From positions 1-36,907 of the forward strand of contig JAEUPJ010000042.1 of the NCBI GenBank assembly GCA_016790285.1: a stretch of DNA of 36,907 bases, read 5' to 3'. A model generated the notes under the pieces. The model was not told where the DNA came from, searched no databases, and saw only the letters and a list, made by a program, of their open reading frames with translations. Both the position numbers and the translations under genes were made by a program. The stretch comes from Roseateles sp. Lineage in GTDB: Bacteria > Pseudomonadota > Gammaproteobacteria > Burkholderiales > Burkholderiaceae_C. Below are positions 8,545-16,001 of the stretch, one piece after another. Each line of letters opens with the position of its first letter. The stretch's first letter is position 1.

Positions 8545-8559
8545 GCACTTCACCGGTGC
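8545..8559. promoter_or_regulatory. NtrC-type site upstream of nirB
   Basis: GCACTTCACCGGTGC fits GCAC-N7-GTGC exactly. Its centre is about 86 bp upstream of the start predicted from the sigma-54 promoter at 8477-8493. A separate strong dyad with nine-bp arms (8566-8574 and 8581-8589) lies just above it, next to the stop codon of the MBL gene, and may act as that gene's transcript-end hairpin. Confidence 0.65.
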
Positions 8560-8593
8560 GCAGCCGCGCACCGCGGCGGGGCGGTGCGCCCCT

Positions 8594-9553
8594 TCAGCGG
8601 GCCGGGCGGTCCAGCCAGACTTCCAGCCCCTGTGCGTTGAGCTCGGCGTCCATGGCGAGCCACTGGGCCGCCTGGGCCGGGTCACCGGGCCAGCCCCGCT
8701 CCTGCAGGGCGCCCAGCCAGCGGCTCATCAAGCCCGCCTTGAGCTGCTCGTGGCGGTCGGGCGCGTCACGCAGCGAGGCGGCGAGGGCGCAGACGTCGTC
8801 GATCTGCACCAGCAGCTCGCCCGCAAGGCGCCGCACGTCCTCCGCGCTGGTGCCGATGGCGCCGTAGTGCGTCAGGTACATGCGCACCGGCTCGAAGTTG
8901 AGCAGCCGCATGAGGGTGGCCTTGAGCGCCTCGGGCTCGAACTGCACGGGCGTGGTGGTGGGCAGCGCCCAGGGCGCCCCGCCTGTGTCGAACTCGCGGT
9001 AGGACAGGCCGAAGGTGTCGCCGGTGAACCAGCCGCGGCTGCGCTGGTCCCAGATGGCATGGTGGTGGCGCGCGTGCCCGGGGGCGTCGACCAGCAGCAA
9101 CGGGCGCCCCGCCAGCGTGATGACCTGGCCGTCGTGGCTGGCCTCGGCCTGCTCGGCCGGCACGCCCACGAGCTTGCCGTAGCTGCGCAGCATTTCCTCC
9201 TCGCCATACACGGCCAGCGCGCCAAGCCACAGGGCCTTGGGGTCGATCATGTGGCGCAGCCCGCGTGGGTGCACCAGGGCGCGGGCGCGGGGCAGGGCGT
9301 CCATCAGCAGGCCCACGCCGCCGGCGTGGTCGAGGTGGACGTGTGTCGGGATGACCCAGTCCACCGCATCGGGCGTGAGACCCAGGGCGTCGAGCGCGCC
9401 CAGCAGGCGCGGGACGGCGTGGTTGGTGCCGGTGTCGATGAAGGCGGCGCGGCCGGCCTCGACCATCAGGTAGGCGGCGTCGAAGCGCGGGCGCTGGAAG
9501 CCGGTGTCGATGGCGTAGATGCCGTGGCCGAGGTCGTCGAGAAAGTCAGGCAT
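8594..9553 (-). CDS. MBL-fold metallo-hydrolase
   Basis: The 319-residue protein carries the canonical metallo-beta-lactamase-fold metal motif THVHLDHAGG (HxHxDH), then a PGHARHHH segment and FTGDTFG, supplying the other usual His and Asp ligands, and a later LTHYGAIG His. A dinuclear metal hydrolase acting in the cytosol is likely, as no signal peptide is visible. The substrate is not evident from sequence; relatives include glyoxalase II-like and lactonase-like enzymes. It is transcribed divergently from peptide deformylase with 46 nt between the start codons, and toward nirB, from which it is separated by the nirB promoter and leader. Confidence 0.85.
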   Translation of the reverse strand: MPDFLDDLGHGIYAIDTGFQRPRFDAAYLMVEAGRAAFIDTGTNHAVPRLLGALDALGLTPDAVDWVIPTHVHLDHAGGVGLLMDALPRARALVHPRGLRHMIDPKALWLGALAVYGEEEMLRSYGKLVGVPAEQAEASHDGQVITLAGRPLLLVDAPGHARHHHAIWDQRSRGWFTGDTFGLSYREFDTGGAPWALPTTTPVQFEPEALKATLMRLLNFEPVRMYLTHYGAIGTSAEDVRRLAGELLVQIDDVCALAASLRDAPDRHEQLKAGLMSRWLGALQERGWPGDPAQAAQWLAMDAELNAQGLEVWLDRPAR

Positions 9554-9587
9554 GGTGGGGTTTCTAGAATGGCCGGCACGATAGCCG

Positions 9588-9594
9588 AAGGAGG
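9588..9594 (+). promoter_or_regulatory. Strong ribosome binding site fixing a TTG start
   Basis: AAGGAGG lies five nt before TTG at 9600. The near-perfect Shine-Dalgarno sequence supports the unusual TTG start of the deformylase gene; the next in-frame ATG (9624) would remove the conserved N-terminal strand. Confidence 0.8.
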
Positions 9595-9599
9595 CCCGC

Positions 9600-10139
9600 T
9601 TGGCCGTTCACGAGATTCTGAAGATGGGCGACCCGCGCCTGCTGCGCGTGGCCAAGCCCGTGACCGAGTTCGGCACGCCCGAACTCAAGGCGCTGATCGC
9701 CGACATGTTCGACACCATGGCCGCGGCCAACGGCGCCGGCCTGGCCGCGCCGCAGATCGGCGTGGACCTGCGCCTGGTCATCTTCGGCTACACGAAGAAC
9801 GTGCGTTACCCCGACGCGCCGCCCGTGCCGCCCACCGTGCTGATCAACCCCGTCATCGAGGTGCTGGACGGCGGGCGCACCGAGGGCTGGGAGGGGTGCC
9901 TGTCGGTGCCCGGGCTGCGTGGCGTGGTGGAGCGCGACGAGCGCATCCGCTACCGCGGCTTCGACGCCGACGGCCAGCCCATCGAGCGCGTGGCCGACGG
10001 CTTTCACGCGCGGGTCGTGCAGCACGAGTGCGACCACCTCGACGGCGTCCTCTACCCGATGCGCGTCAAGGACTTCACCCGCTTCGGCTACACGTCCGTC
10101 CTCTTCCCCGAACTCGACCCGAACGCCGACGACGACTGA
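9600..10139 (+). CDS. def: Peptide deformylase
   Basis: Def removes the formyl group from the N-terminal methionine of nascent proteins. The 179-residue product has all three family motifs: [10 protein letters not shown] (motif 1), EGCLSVPG (motif 2, the Cys is a metal ligand) and QHECDHLDG (motif 3, HExxH with catalytic Glu). The start is TTG at 9600, giving [14 protein letters not shown], the usual deformylase N-terminus, and a strong AAGGAGG lies just upstream. In many bacteria def pairs with fmt; here no fmt is adjacent and the next gene encodes a secreted protein. Confidence 0.96.
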   Translation: MAVHEILKMGDPRLLRVAKPVTEFGTPELKALIADMFDTMAAANGAGLAAPQIGVDLRLVIFGYTKNVRYPDAPPVPPTVLINPVIEVLDGGRTEGWEGCLSVPGLRGVVERDERIRYRGFDADGQPIERVADGFHARVVQHECDHLDGVLYPMRVKDFTRFGYTSVLFPELDPNADDD

Positions 10140-10228
10140 GCACAGCCCCCGCAGTTGCAACGTTTGTAAGCGCCGTCCACCGGCGTTCGTCCCGGCGCGT
10201 TAGCGTGCCGCAAAGGAGCACTCCGCCC

Positions 10229-12262
10229 ATGGCCACGACTGCCGACGCCCCCAAGCTCGTGATGAACCGCCGCACCTGGCGCATCCTGGCGCTGACCCTG
10301 CTGGTCGCCCTGGCGCCCGGCGCCAAGGCCCAGGACGTCGACCGCGACCCGCCCGCCCGTGCCGCGCGCGTGGTGGACGTCGTCGGCGACGCCTGGCTGT
10401 TCGACCACGACACCCGCGAATGGGTGCGCCTCACACGCAACCAGACCGTCGGCGAAGGCGACCGCCTGCGCACCGACGACCGGGCCCGCGTCAGCCTGCG
10501 CGCCGGCTCCACCACCATCTGGCTGGACGAGCGCAGCGACCTGGAGCTGAGCCAACTCGACGAGGGTCAGACCCTGCTGCAGCTCGACCGCGGCGACGTC
10601 GCCCTGCGCCTGCGCTCGCCCGAGAACGCGGCCGAGACCCGGCTGCGCACCCGCGAGGGCACCGCCCAGCCCGAGCGCGAGGGCCTGTACCGCGTGGAGC
10701 AGCTCGACCGTGGCAGCAAGGTCTACGTCTGGCAGGGCCGCATGCGCTTCGAATGGGCGCGCGGCGGCATGCCGGTGGCCATGGGCACCGGCGAGCAGGT
10801 GGAACTGTGGTGGCCCGACGGCCCCCGCGCCGAGCGCGGCCCGCTGTACAGCGACGGCTTCGGCGACTGGGTGCTGGCCGAAAGCCGCGAGGAGGGCGAC
10901 CGCCCTGTGGCGCGCTACGTGTCGCCCGAGATGACTGGCGCCGAGGACCTGGACCGCTATGGCCGCTGGGAATCGGCGCCGGAGTACGGCACCGTGTGGA
11001 TCCCGACGACGGTCGTCGTGTCCGACTGGGCGCCCTACCGCTACGGTCGTTGGGTGTGGTCCCGCCACTGGGGCTGGACGTGGGTGGATGACGCGCCCTG
11101 GGGCTTCGCGCCCTTCCACTATGGCCGCTGGGTCAGCTGGCGTGGCCGTTGGTGCTGGGCGCCGGGCGCCTACGTGCACCGCCCGGTGTATGCGCCGGCC
11201 CTGGTCGGCTGGGTGGGCGGCGGGTCGGTGAGTGTGGGCGTGACCATCGGCAACCGCCCGCCGCCGCCGCGATTCGGCTGGTACCCGCTGGCGCCGCGCG
11301 AGGTGTATGTGCCGGGCTACCGCCACACGCCGCGCTACGTGAACCGCATCAACGACCCGCGCGACCTGCGCGACCCCGTCACCGTGCAGCGCCCGCACCG
11401 CTACCGCGATGTGCCGGCGGCGGTCAGCGTCCTGCCGGCGCCCGGTTCGGCCATCCAGCCGCTGCCCGTGCGCGGCCCGGACCGCCGGCCCGACCCGGGC
11501 TGGGTGCGCCCGCTGCCTGTGGCGCCGGGCCGGGGTGACCTCGCCACGGTGCTGCCCGCAGCGCCCACGCGCCCGCCGGAGGCCGAGCTGCCGCGCCGCT
11601 CGCCGCGTGTGCCGGAGTCCGGCATGGGCTGGCGCAGCGAAGGCCAGGTACCGGTGCGCCGCGATGGGCGGGGGCCCGAGCCGATGCCCCAGCGGCCGAA
11701 TGGTCCCGCCATGCCCGGCGTGCCCACGGCGCCCGCCGTCGTCCAGCCCGCCATGCCCGTCATCCAGCAGCCGCCCGCGCCGCAGAACCGCACGAGCCCG
11801 GACGAGGTGCAGCGCGTGGGCGACGGCGTGCCGTGGCGCGTGCAGCAACCTTCGCCACAGCAGCAGCGCGACATGCACCCGCAGCGCGAGCAGCAGCAGC
11901 GGGAGGCGCAACAGCAACGCGAAATGCAGCAACGCGAGATGCAACAGCGCGAGATGCAGCAGCGCGAGATGCAGCAGCGCGAAATGCAACAACGCGAGAT
12001 GCAGCAGCGCGAGATGCAGCAGCGCGAGATGCAGCAACGCGAGATGCAGCAACGCCGCGAGGAGCAGCAGCGCAGGGCGCAGCAGGAAGCGCAGCGGCAG
12101 GCGGACGTGCCGCGGGTGCAGACCCCGCAGCCGCAGCCCCAGGTTCAACCCCAGCCCCAGGTCCGCCCCCAGCCGCGCGATGAAGGCCCGCAGCGCGGCC
12201 GCCAGGACGGGGTGCCTACCCGTGGCGACCGCCCGCGCGACCCCAAGCAGCAGGAGCGCTGA
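10229..12262 (+). CDS. Secreted FecR-domain protein with YxGRW repeats and a Gln-rich repeat tail
   Basis: The 677-residue protein has a signal peptide (LALTLLVALAPGAKAQ). A FecR-like domain follows (about 45-195: VVGDAWLF, GEGDRLRTDDRARVSLRAGS, LQLDRGDVALRLRS). A Trp/Tyr-rich region (about 235-330) repeats YGRW and W-W motifs (DUF6600-like). The second half is Pro/Arg/Gln-rich and apparently disordered, including nine tandem REMQQ units. The ATG at 10229 follows AAAGGAG at 10211-10217. An open frame extends far upstream but crosses def and is not coding. FecR domains often sense or bind at the cell envelope, yet no sigma factor or TonB partner is adjacent, so the role is unknown. Confidence 0.85.
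   Translation: MATTADAPKLVMNRRTWRILALTLLVALAPGAKAQDVDRDPPARAARVVDVVGDAWLFDHDTREWVRLTRNQTVGEGDRLRTDDRARVSLRAGSTTIWLDERSDLELSQLDEGQTLLQLDRGDVALRLRSPENAAETRLRTREGTAQPEREGLYRVEQLDRGSKVYVWQGRMRFEWARGGMPVAMGTGEQVELWWPDGPRAERGPLYSDGFGDWVLAESREEGDRPVARYVSPEMTGAEDLDRYGRWESAPEYGTVWIPTTVVVSDWAPYRYGRWVWSRHWGWTWVDDAPWGFAPFHYGRWVSWRGRWCWAPGAYVHRPVYAPALVGWVGGGSVSVGVTIGNRPPPPRFGWYPLAPREVYVPGYRHTPRYVNRINDPRDLRDPVTVQRPHRYRDVPAAVSVLPAPGSAIQPLPVRGPDRRPDPGWVRPLPVAPGRGDLATVLPAAPTRPPEAELPRRSPRVPESGMGWRSEGQVPVRRDGRGPEPMPQRPNGPAMPGVPTAPAVVQPAMPVIQQPPAPQNRTSPDEVQRVGDGVPWRVQQPSPQQQRDMHPQREQQQREAQQQREMQQREMQQREMQQREMQQREMQQREMQQREMQQREMQQREMQQRREEQQRRAQQEAQRQADVPRVQTPQPQPQVQPQPQVRPQPRDEGPQRGRQDGVPTRGDRPRDPKQQER
11918..12052 (+). 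repeat. Nine tandem 15-bp coding repeats (REMQQ)
   Basis: A 15-bp unit of the form CGCGARATGCARCAR is repeated nine times in frame without interruption, encoding Arg-Glu-Met-Gln-Gln each time. Synonymous third-position differences among units show they are not all recent identical copies. The reading frame is kept whatever the copy number, so length variation would be tolerated. Confidence 0.95.
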
Positions 12263-12283
12263 GCCCCGCCGCGGCGCCGGCCT

Positions 12284-12925
12284 TCAGAGCAGCGGCTTGA
12301 GGGCTGGCCAGACGTTGTCCAGCATCTGCGGGTGCGCCTTGGCCAGCGGGTGGATGCGATCCGGCTGGAACCAGTCCATGGCGTCGGTCCGGTCGGCCAC
12401 GCCCTTGAGCAGGAAGGGCACGAGGGCAGCCTTGGCCTCGCGGGCCACGTCGCCGAACAGGCCCTCGAAGTCGCGCGCGTAGGCGCTGCCGTAGTTCGGC
12501 GGCACCTGCATGCCCACGACGATGACCTTGGCGCCCGCGGCCTGCGCGGCGCGGGCCATGGCCATCAGGTTGTCGCGCGTGCTCGCCAGCGGCAGGCCGC
12601 GCAGCGCGTCGTTGCCGCCAAGCTCCAGGATGACGATGGCCGGCTTGTGCGTGCGCAGCGCGGTGGGCAGGCGGCTGCGGCCACCCGCGGTGGTGTCGCC
12701 GCTGATGCTGGCGTTGACGACCCGGTGCGGCTTCTTCAGCTCGGCCAGGCGCCGTTGCAGCAGGGCGACCCAGCCGTCGCCGGCCTTCAAGCCGTACTCG
12801 GCGGAGAGGCTGTCCCCGACGACGAGGACGACGGGTTCGGCGGCAGCCAAGACCCCTGACGACCAGCCGGCCAGCAACCCCACGCTACAGTGCGCCACCA
12901 TTGCCCGCCGACGCAGTCCCGACAT
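12284..12925 (-). CDS. tesA: Arylesterase / thioesterase I, GDSL (SGNH) family
   Basis: The 213-residue protein has the four SGNH blocks: GDSLSAEYGL with nucleophile Ser, SISGDTTAGG with Gly, GGNDALRG with Asn, and DRIHP with the catalytic Asp and His. This matches TesA-type periplasmic esterase/lysophospholipase/acyl-CoA thioesterases. A signal peptide is visible (MSGLRRRA followed by a hydrophobic stretch ending VLAAAEP). The start at 12925 keeps the Arg-rich n-region; a start at 12901 would lose it. It is divergent to the ABC ATPase gene, as tesA and ybbA are in E. coli; here the start codons overlap by two bases. It converges with the FecR-like gene, with a 21-nt gap. Confidence 0.9.
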   Translation of the reverse strand: MSGLRRRAMVAHCSVGLLAGWSSGVLAAAEPVVLVVGDSLSAEYGLKAGDGWVALLQRRLAELKKPHRVVNASISGDTTAGGRSRLPTALRTHKPAIVILELGGNDALRGLPLASTRDNLMAMARAAQAAGAKVIVVGMQVPPNYGSAYARDFEGLFGDVAREAKAALVPFLLKGVADRTDAMDWFQPDRIHPLAKAHPQMLDNVWPALKPLL

Positions 12926-13595
12926 GCCCGAAGTCCTTGTTCAAGTGGATCAGATCACCAAGCGCGTTCGCGACGCGACCGGAGAGCTGACGATTCTGCA
13001 TGACATCAGCTTCGAGCTGACCGAGAGGGAATCTGTCGCCATCGTCGGCGCGTCGGGCTCTGGCAAGAGCACGTTGCTGGCCATCCTGGCGGGCCTGGAC
13101 ACGCCCAGCAGCGGTACCGTGCGGCTTCGCGGGCAGGACCTCTTCACGCTCGACGAAGACCAGCGCGCCGCGGTGCGGGCCCGTGAGCTCGGATTCGTGT
13201 TCCAGAGCTTTCAACTGTTGCCCAATCTCACCGCGCTGGAGAACGTGATGCTGCCGCTGGAGCTGCGCGGCGACCGCGAGGCCCGTGACCAGGCCGGCGC
13301 CATGCTCAGCCGCGTGGGCCTGGGCGAGCGGCTGGGCCACTACCCACGCGTGCTCTCCGGCGGCGAGCAGCAGCGCGTGGCGCTGGCCCGCGCCTTCGTG
13401 CAGCGCCCGGCGCTGCTGCTGGCCGACGAGCCCACCGGCAGCCTGGACTTCGCCACGGGCGCCGCGGTGATGGAGCTGATGTTCGAGCTCAACCGCGAAG
13501 CCGGCACGACCCTCGTGCTCGTCACCCACGACCGCGAGATCGCCGCGCGCTGCGAACGCCAGTTGCGCATCGAAGCCGGGCGCCTCGCCGCCTGA
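12924..13595 (+). CDS. ABC transporter ATP-binding protein, LolD/YbbA-like
   Basis: The 223-residue ATPase has Walker A GASGSGKST, Q-loop FVFQSFQLLPN, signature LSGGEQQRVALARAF, Walker B LLLADEPTGSLD and H-loop VTHD. It belongs to the MacB/LolD/YbbA subfamily, which works with FtsX-type permeases. In E. coli ybbA is followed by the large permease gene ybbP; here a terminator follows and no permease is next to it, so the partner must lie elsewhere. No ribosome binding site is seen; the ATG overlaps the tesA start codon on the opposite strand. Confidence 0.9.
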   Translation: MPEVLVQVDQITKRVRDATGELTILHDISFELTERESVAIVGASGSGKSTLLAILAGLDTPSSGTVRLRGQDLFTLDEDQRAAVRARELGFVFQSFQLLPNLTALENVMLPLELRGDREARDQAGAMLSRVGLGERLGHYPRVLSGGEQQRVALARAFVQRPALLLADEPTGSLDFATGAAVMELMFELNREAGTTLVLVTHDREIAARCERQLRIEAGRLAA

Positions 13596-13602
13596 AAAGC
13601 AA

Positions 13603-13632
13603 AAAGCCCGCAGGCTTGCACCCACGGGCTTT
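13603..13632. terminator. Bidirectional intrinsic terminator
   Basis: AAAGCCCG (13603-13610) pairs with CGGGCTTT (13625-13632). On the minus strand the stem is followed by TTTTTGCTTTT, a good T tract for the PPIase transcript; on the plus strand the tail is weaker. It lies between the convergent ABC ATPase and PPIase genes. Confidence 0.85.
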
Positions 13633-13687
13633 GATTTCAAGGTGCTGCCGCAAGGCAGCCACCGCCCCTCAAGCGGCCCTCGGTGAT

Positions 13688-13740
13688 CCGGCTTTGCCGG
13701 GCACTTGAGGGCGCCCCCTTGAGGGGGCCGGCGAAGCCGG
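13688..13740 (-). repeat. Dispersed GC-rich palindromic repeat, copy 2
   Basis: Read on the minus strand, this block repeats the organisation seen at 2639-2688: CCGGC, then CCCCCTC-AGGGGGCGCC, then GCCCGGCAAAGCCGG. It sits just past the PPIase stop codon and before the terminator. CTTGAGGG and its complement recur within it and in the adjacent bases from 13665. Confidence 0.65.
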
Positions 13741-13752
13741 TACGGGGTGGTC

Positions 13753-14556
13753 TTACTTGCTGAAGGTGTAGTCGGTCTTGGCCTTCTTGATCAGGCCTTC
13801 CTGGAACTCGGCCATCTTCTGCTGTTCGATGCGCTGCTTGATCTGGGCTTTGACGTCGTCGAAGGCCGGGAACTGCGCCGGGCGCGTGTCTTCGAGCTTG
13901 ATGATGTGATAGCCGAACTGGCTCTTCACGGGCTCTTGCGTCATCTCGCCCTTTTGCAGCGCGACCATGGCCTTGCTGAACTCGGGCACGAAGTTGTTCG
14001 GGTTGGCGAAGTCCAGGTCGCCGCCGTTGGCAGCCGAGCCGGTGTCCTTGGAGTTCTTCTTGGCCAGTTCCTCGAAGCTGGCGCCGCCCTTGATCTGGGC
14101 GATCAGGGCCTTGGCGTCTTCTTCCTTCTCCACCAGGATGTGGCGGGCGCGGTACTCGCTGCCGCTGTTGGCGGCCTTGAACTTGTCGTACTCTGCCTGG
14201 GCTTCGGCGTCGCTGACCGGGTTCTTGGCCTTGAAGTCTTCCATCAGGCCGCGGATCAGCAGCATCTGGCGGGCCAGTTCCATCTGGGCCTTGTAGTCGG
14301 CGCCTTGCGGGATGCCGCGCTTCTCGGCTTCCTGCATGAAGATCTCGCGGCGCACGACTTCGTCCTTGACCTGGGCTTCGAGCTCCGGCGAGCGCTGCTG
14401 CTGGCCGCTCTTGGTGACCTGCTGGATCAGCGTCTCGACGCGCGCCTTGGGCACAGGCTTGCCGTTGACGGTGGCGACGTTCTGCGCGGTTGCGACAGCC
14501 GGCACGAGAGCCGAGATGGTGGCCGCGACGACGGCGGCAAGCGCAAACTTCTTCAT
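13753..14556 (-). CDS. Periplasmic peptidyl-prolyl cis-trans isomerase, parvulin type
   Basis: The 267-residue protein has a signal peptide (MKKFALAAVVAATISALVPAVATAQ), a helical N-terminal SurA_N/PpiC-like region with VNGKPVPKARVETLIQQV, and a parvulin domain at about 135-230 (ARHILVEKEEDAKALIAQIKG, FEELAKKNSKDTGSAANGGDL, FGYHIIKLED). A C-terminal helix ends TDYTFSK. It likely assists folding of outer-membrane or secreted proteins in the periplasm. It follows bolA on the minus strand, but a strong terminator lies 23 nt before its start, so it may be made from its own promoter or by partial read-through. Confidence 0.92.
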   Translation of the reverse strand: MKKFALAAVVAATISALVPAVATAQNVATVNGKPVPKARVETLIQQVTKSGQQQRSPELEAQVKDEVVRREIFMQEAEKRGIPQGADYKAQMELARQMLLIRGLMEDFKAKNPVSDAEAQAEYDKFKAANSGSEYRARHILVEKEEDAKALIAQIKGGASFEELAKKNSKDTGSAANGGDLDFANPNNFVPEFSKAMVALQKGEMTQEPVKSQFGYHIIKLEDTRPAQFPAFDDVKAQIKQRIEQQKMAEFQEGLIKKAKTDYTFSK

Positions 14557-14579
14557 GAGGGGTGGGTGTGACTCAGGCT

Positions 14580-14606
14580 AAAAAAATCGCGCCCGGCCTG
14601 GGCGCG
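14580..14606 (-). terminator. Intrinsic terminator between bolA and the PPIase gene
   Basis: On the minus strand CGCGCCC pairs with GGGCGCG around AGGCC (14606 to 14588), followed by an A and seven T residues. This is a strong Rho-independent terminator closing the selO-msrB-yciB-bolA unit, only 23 nt before the PPIase start codon. Confidence 0.88.
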
Positions 14607-14629
14607 TGGAACGATCACGCTCGACCTGA

Positions 14630-14890
14630 TCAAGCTTCGCCCGGAGCCCGGGCGTCGATGGCCAGCGCGTGAATGCCGCGCTGCATCAGGTCGGACAAAC
14701 AATGATAAACGAGGCGATGGCGGGCCAGCCTTTGCAGGCCGGTAAACCGTTCCGACACGACAGCCACGTGAAAGTGGCCGCCCTCGCGGGCGCCGGCGTG
14801 GCCGGCGTGGTCGGCGCTGTCGTCGCGGATGCTCAGCGCCGAGGGGTTCAGCGCCGCGCGCAGCCGGCTTTCAATCTCGGTGGCGATCAC
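14630..14890 (-). CDS. bolA: BolA family protein
   Basis: The 86-residue protein begins IATEIESRLRAALNP and contains GGHFHVAVVSERFTGLQRLARHRLVY, the class II KH-like fold with the conserved His of BolA proteins that bind Fe-S clusters together with monothiol glutaredoxins. The start is GTG at 14890, overlapping the yciB stop codon by four nt (GTGA), so translation is probably coupled. A longer open frame exists upstream but is the yciB gene in another frame. Pairing of bolA with yciB is common in betaproteobacteria. Confidence 0.9.
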   Translation of the reverse strand: MIATEIESRLRAALNPSALSIRDDSADHAGHAGAREGGHFHVAVVSERFTGLQRLARHRLVYHCLSDLMQRGIHALAIDARAPGEA

Positions 14891-15519
14891 GGCTTGCTTT
14901 CCTCCTCGGGCGGCAGGTGCTTGCCGAGGTACAGGCTCTGCGCCACGACGAACAGCACCATCAGGCCCGTGACGCCGAACACCTTGAAGTTGGCCCAGGC
15001 CGACGTGGAGAAGTTGTAGGCCACGTACAGGTTCACCACACCCATCGCTGCGAAGAACAGCACCCAGGCGCGGTTCAGGCGCAGCCACACGGCGTCAGGC
15101 AGCTGCAGCTCGGCGCCGAGCATGCTCTTTATCAGGTTCTTGGCGAAGAAGGCCTGGGAGATCCACAGCGTCAGCGCCATGGCCCAATGCAGGCCGGTGG
15201 GCTTCCACTTGATGAAGGTCTCGTTGTGGAACCAGACGGTCGCGCCGCCCAGCACCACCACTAGCACGAGGCTGATCCACAGCATCAGGTCGATCTTCTT
15301 GCCGCGCAGCTTCAGGATGGCCGCCTGGGCGAGCGTGGCGAGCATGACGACCAGTGTGGCCAGCAGCACCGGCGCCTCCTGCGGGCCGACGACACCGCCG
15401 GAGACGAGGAAGCCGAAATGCTCGGTCGAGAACGCGGCGGCCGCGTCGGCATGTCCTTCGGCGCCCTTGAAGACGATGAAGAAGAGGATCAGCGGCAGGA
15501 AGTCGAGCAGCAGTTTCAT
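14887..15519 (-). CDS. yciB: Inner membrane septation protein A (YciB)
   Basis: The 210-residue protein starts MKLLLDFLPLILFFIVF and has about five to six hydrophobic segments with the family motifs KKIDLMLWIS, NETFIKWKPT and WVLFFAAMGVVNLYVAY. YciB (intracellular septation protein A, IspZ) is an inner-membrane protein involved in envelope synthesis and cell length. The ATG at 15519 is preferred; a TTG six nt upstream is possible. Its stop codon overlaps the bolA start. Upstream, a hairpin with eight-bp arms (15534-15541 and 15549-15556) fills the gap after msrB. Confidence 0.92.
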   Translation of the reverse strand: MKLLLDFLPLILFFIVFKGAEGHADAAAAFSTEHFGFLVSGGVVGPQEAPVLLATLVVMLATLAQAAILKLRGKKIDLMLWISLVLVVVLGGATVWFHNETFIKWKPTGLHWAMALTLWISQAFFAKNLIKSMLGAELQLPDAVWLRLNRAWVLFFAAMGVVNLYVAYNFSTSAWANFKVFGVTGLMVLFVVAQSLYLGKHLPPEEESKP

Positions 15520-15578
15520 GGGCAATCAGGGCAGGGCGGCGTCAGGTGCGCCGCCCCGGGGGCGGTCGGTGACCGAGG

Positions 15579-16001
15579 TCAGGGATTGTCTTTCACGAAG
15601 TCGATGGCCGCCGAGTTGATGCAGTAACGCTCGCCCGTGGGCTCCGGCCCGTCCGGGAAGACGTGCCCGAGGTGGGACCCGCACTTGTTGCACCGCACCT
15701 CGATGCGCACCATGCCGTGGCTGCGGTCGACGATGCGCTCGATGACTTCGCTGTTCACCGGCGCCCAGTAGCTCGGCCAGCCGCAGCCGGCGTCGAACTT
15801 GGTGTCGGACTCGAACAGCGGTGTGCCGCAGCCGACGCAGTTGTAGCGGCCGTCCTGGAAGTGGTCCCAGTACTTGCCGGTGAAGGCGCGCTCGGTGGCA
15901 GCGTGCCGCGCGACCTCGTACTGCATGGGGTCGAGCTGCTCGCGCCACTCGGCGTCGGTCTTCTGGACGGGATAGGTCTTGGCGGGGTCGTGCTGGGTCA
16001 T
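15579..16001 (-). CDS. msrB: Peptide-methionine (R)-S-oxide reductase
   Basis: MsrB (140 residues) reduces the R form of methionine sulfoxide in proteins. Two CxxC zinc sites (CVGCG and CNKCG), the GWPSYWAP segment, the [19 protein letters not shown] segment with the catalytic Cys, and the length all fit. There is no signal peptide, so it is cytosolic. Its ATG overlaps the selO stop by four nt (ATGA), a tight coupling of two redox-stress genes. Confidence 0.96.
   Translation of the reverse strand: MTQHDPAKTYPVQKTDAEWREQLDPMQYEVARHAATERAFTGKYWDHFQDGRYNCVGCGTPLFESDTKFDAGCGWPSYWAPVNSEVIERIVDRSHGMVRIEVRCNKCGSHLGHVFPDGPEPTGERYCINSAAIDFVKDNP

Noticed and set aside
8405-10228. N-terminal extension of the FecR-like gene
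   Set aside because: The open frame runs through the nirB leader, the antisense of the MBL gene and def; the signal peptide and ribosome site place the start at 10229.
11918-12052. Possible CRISPR array
   Set aside because: Units are 15 bp, directly adjacent without spacers, and in frame in a gene; it is a coding minisatellite.
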